From: Accumulibacter sp.
GTDB lineage: Bacteria; Pseudomonadota; Gammaproteobacteria; Burkholderiales; Rhodocyclaceae
DNA length: 7,806 bases
Assembly: GCA_031274075.1 (NCBI GenBank)
Contig: JAISQQ010000027.1
Span: 1 to 7,806, forward strand
Direction of reading: 5' to 3'
How positions within the stretch are numbered: the first letter of the stretch is position 1; each line of letters starts with the position of its first letter. Below the pieces are notes generated by a model that was not told where the DNA came from, did no database searches, and was given only the letters and a program-made list of their open reading frames with translations. Position numbers and translations under genes: made by a program. Below, piece by piece: positions 6,248-7,806 of the stretch.

Positions 6248-6255
<8 letters not shown>
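6010..6255 (+). CDS. ibaG: IbaG, BolA-family protein
   Basis: IbaG (YrbA) is a small cytoplasmic BolA-family protein. Family members bind monothiol glutaredoxins carrying an iron-sulfur cluster, and E. coli ibaG is linked to acid stress and envelope homeostasis. The product is 80-81 residues, starting at the ATG at 6010 or the adjacent one at 6013; a strong ribosome binding site is not visible, so coupling to the preceding stop (6006-6008) is likely. Numbered from 6013, it shows [14 protein letters not shown] (21-34), [13 protein letters not shown] (37-49) and [15 protein letters not shown] (61-75). His27 and conserved His63 are the expected cluster or metal ligands, and Cys16 lies in the GLPCETL loop. 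RQQ replaces the RHQ seen in many BolA proteins, as in E. coli IbaG. The end overlaps murA by 8 bases, matching the widespread ibaG-murA pairing. Confidence 0.92.
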
Positions 6256-7498
<1,243 letters not shown>

Positions 7499-7644
7499 AC
7501 ATCATATTTTTCTGGAGAGAGGCGATGGGCCGGAAGCCATCGAATATGCGCGCCTGAAGGGGAAATATGACAGCTTGGAAAAAGTGGCGATGCAAAAGAA
7601 ATGCGCTCCGGCAATCGTCCCAAAACCCGCCGCACCCGCGCCTA

Positions 7645-7673
7645 TTGGAATGTTTTGACCATATATGAATAAT
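7645..7673 (+). promoter_or_regulatory. Putative sigma70-type promoter for the gene at 7697
   Basis: TTGGAA (7645-7650, 4 of 6 matches to the -35 consensus) and AATAAT (7668-7673, 5 of 6 to the -10 consensus) are separated by exactly 17 bases. They lie in the most AT-rich stretch of the window, about 25 bases before the ATG at 7697. Transcription would begin near 7680. This suggests the last gene is a separate transcription unit from the mla-murA operon. The evidence is a consensus match only. Confidence 0.35.
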
Positions 7674-7696
7674 TCTTCCAGCCGGATAGAAAACTC

Positions 7697-7806
7697 ATGA
7701 ATTTCCCTTCCGAACAAATCGAGAGAGAGCTTGGGCCGGGAGAGCGCGTCCTTTGGTCGGGCCAGCCGCGGCAGGGCGTTTATCTATGCGGCGCGGACAT
7801 CGTGTT
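7697..7806 (+). CDS. N-terminal part of a small PH-like/membrane protein (cut by window end)
   Basis: Only 36 codons are present before the window ends. The product starts MNFPSEQIERELGPGERVLW and continues SGQPRQGVYLCGADIV. The pattern of an acidic helix, then GERxLWSGQPRQG and an xxxADIV segment, is typical of small bacterial proteins in which this N-terminus leads into two membrane helices and a PH-like or DUF domain; their function is generally unknown. Trp20-Ser21-Gly22-Gln23-Pro24 is the recognisable core. GGATAG at 7684-7689 is a weak ribosome binding site 7 bases before the ATG, and a promoter-like element lies just upstream. The start is supported by this context and by an in-frame beginning with a typical N-terminal length. 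The family assignment is from memory of the motif and is tentative. Confidence 0.7.
   Translation, partial: MNFPSEQIERELGPGERVLWSGQPRQGVYLCGADIV

Noticed and set aside
7523..7542. Hairpin (CGATGG/CCATCG) after murA as a terminator
   Set aside because: Only six pairs with an eight-base loop and no following U-tract; not a convincing rho-independent terminator.
7655..7660. TTGACC as a -35 element
   Set aside because: No acceptable -10 element lies 16-18 bases downstream. The TTGGAA/AATAAT pair fits better.

Overview
The window is a dense block of same-strand genes from a high-GC Gram-negative bacterium. The order is mlaF-mlaE-mlaD-mlaA-mlaC-mlaB, an ABC-2 type exporter pair, a small membrane protein, ibaG (BolA family), then murA. 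Having mlaA inside the Mla operon, followed by an ABC ATPase/permease pair and bolA-murA, is the arrangement I know from Betaproteobacteria; in E. coli mlaA lies elsewhere. I therefore infer a betaproteobacterium but cannot name the genus.

Positions 5-3791 hold a complete Mla system. MlaF, MlaE, MlaD and MlaB form the inner-membrane ABC/MCE complex, MlaC is the periplasmic lipid carrier, and MlaA is the outer-membrane lipoprotein. Together they maintain outer-membrane lipid asymmetry. Positions 3801-5506 encode a two-gene exporter resembling YadG/YadH, with unknown substrate. Positions 5511-6008 encode a three-helix membrane protein that I do not recognise. It has visibly lower GC than its neighbours and fits between the permease and ibaG with gaps of 4 and 1 bases. 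Positions 6010-7498 carry ibaG and murA, which catalyses the first committed step of peptidoglycan synthesis.

Genes from mlaF to murA overlap or are separated by at most about 30 bases, so one polycistronic message with translational coupling is likely. Its main promoter must lie upstream of the window. Two start codons are better placed downstream of the longest possible reading frame: mlaA at 2128 and mlaC at 2890, each with a good Shine-Dalgarno sequence.

After murA the character changes. Positions 7499-7696 are AT-richer. They contain a start-less but protein-like reading frame (possibly a decayed small gene) and a sigma70-like promoter. The promoter leads into the beginning of a new gene at 7697, cut by the window edge, whose N-terminus resembles small membrane/PH-like proteins. 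The histidine operon (hisG) that often follows murA in betaproteobacteria is absent here.

I see no tRNA, rRNA, CRISPR array, insertion sequence or convincing rho-independent terminator. The least explained parts are the inserted membrane-protein gene, the murA downstream region and a strong pair of overlapping hairpins inside mlaB.
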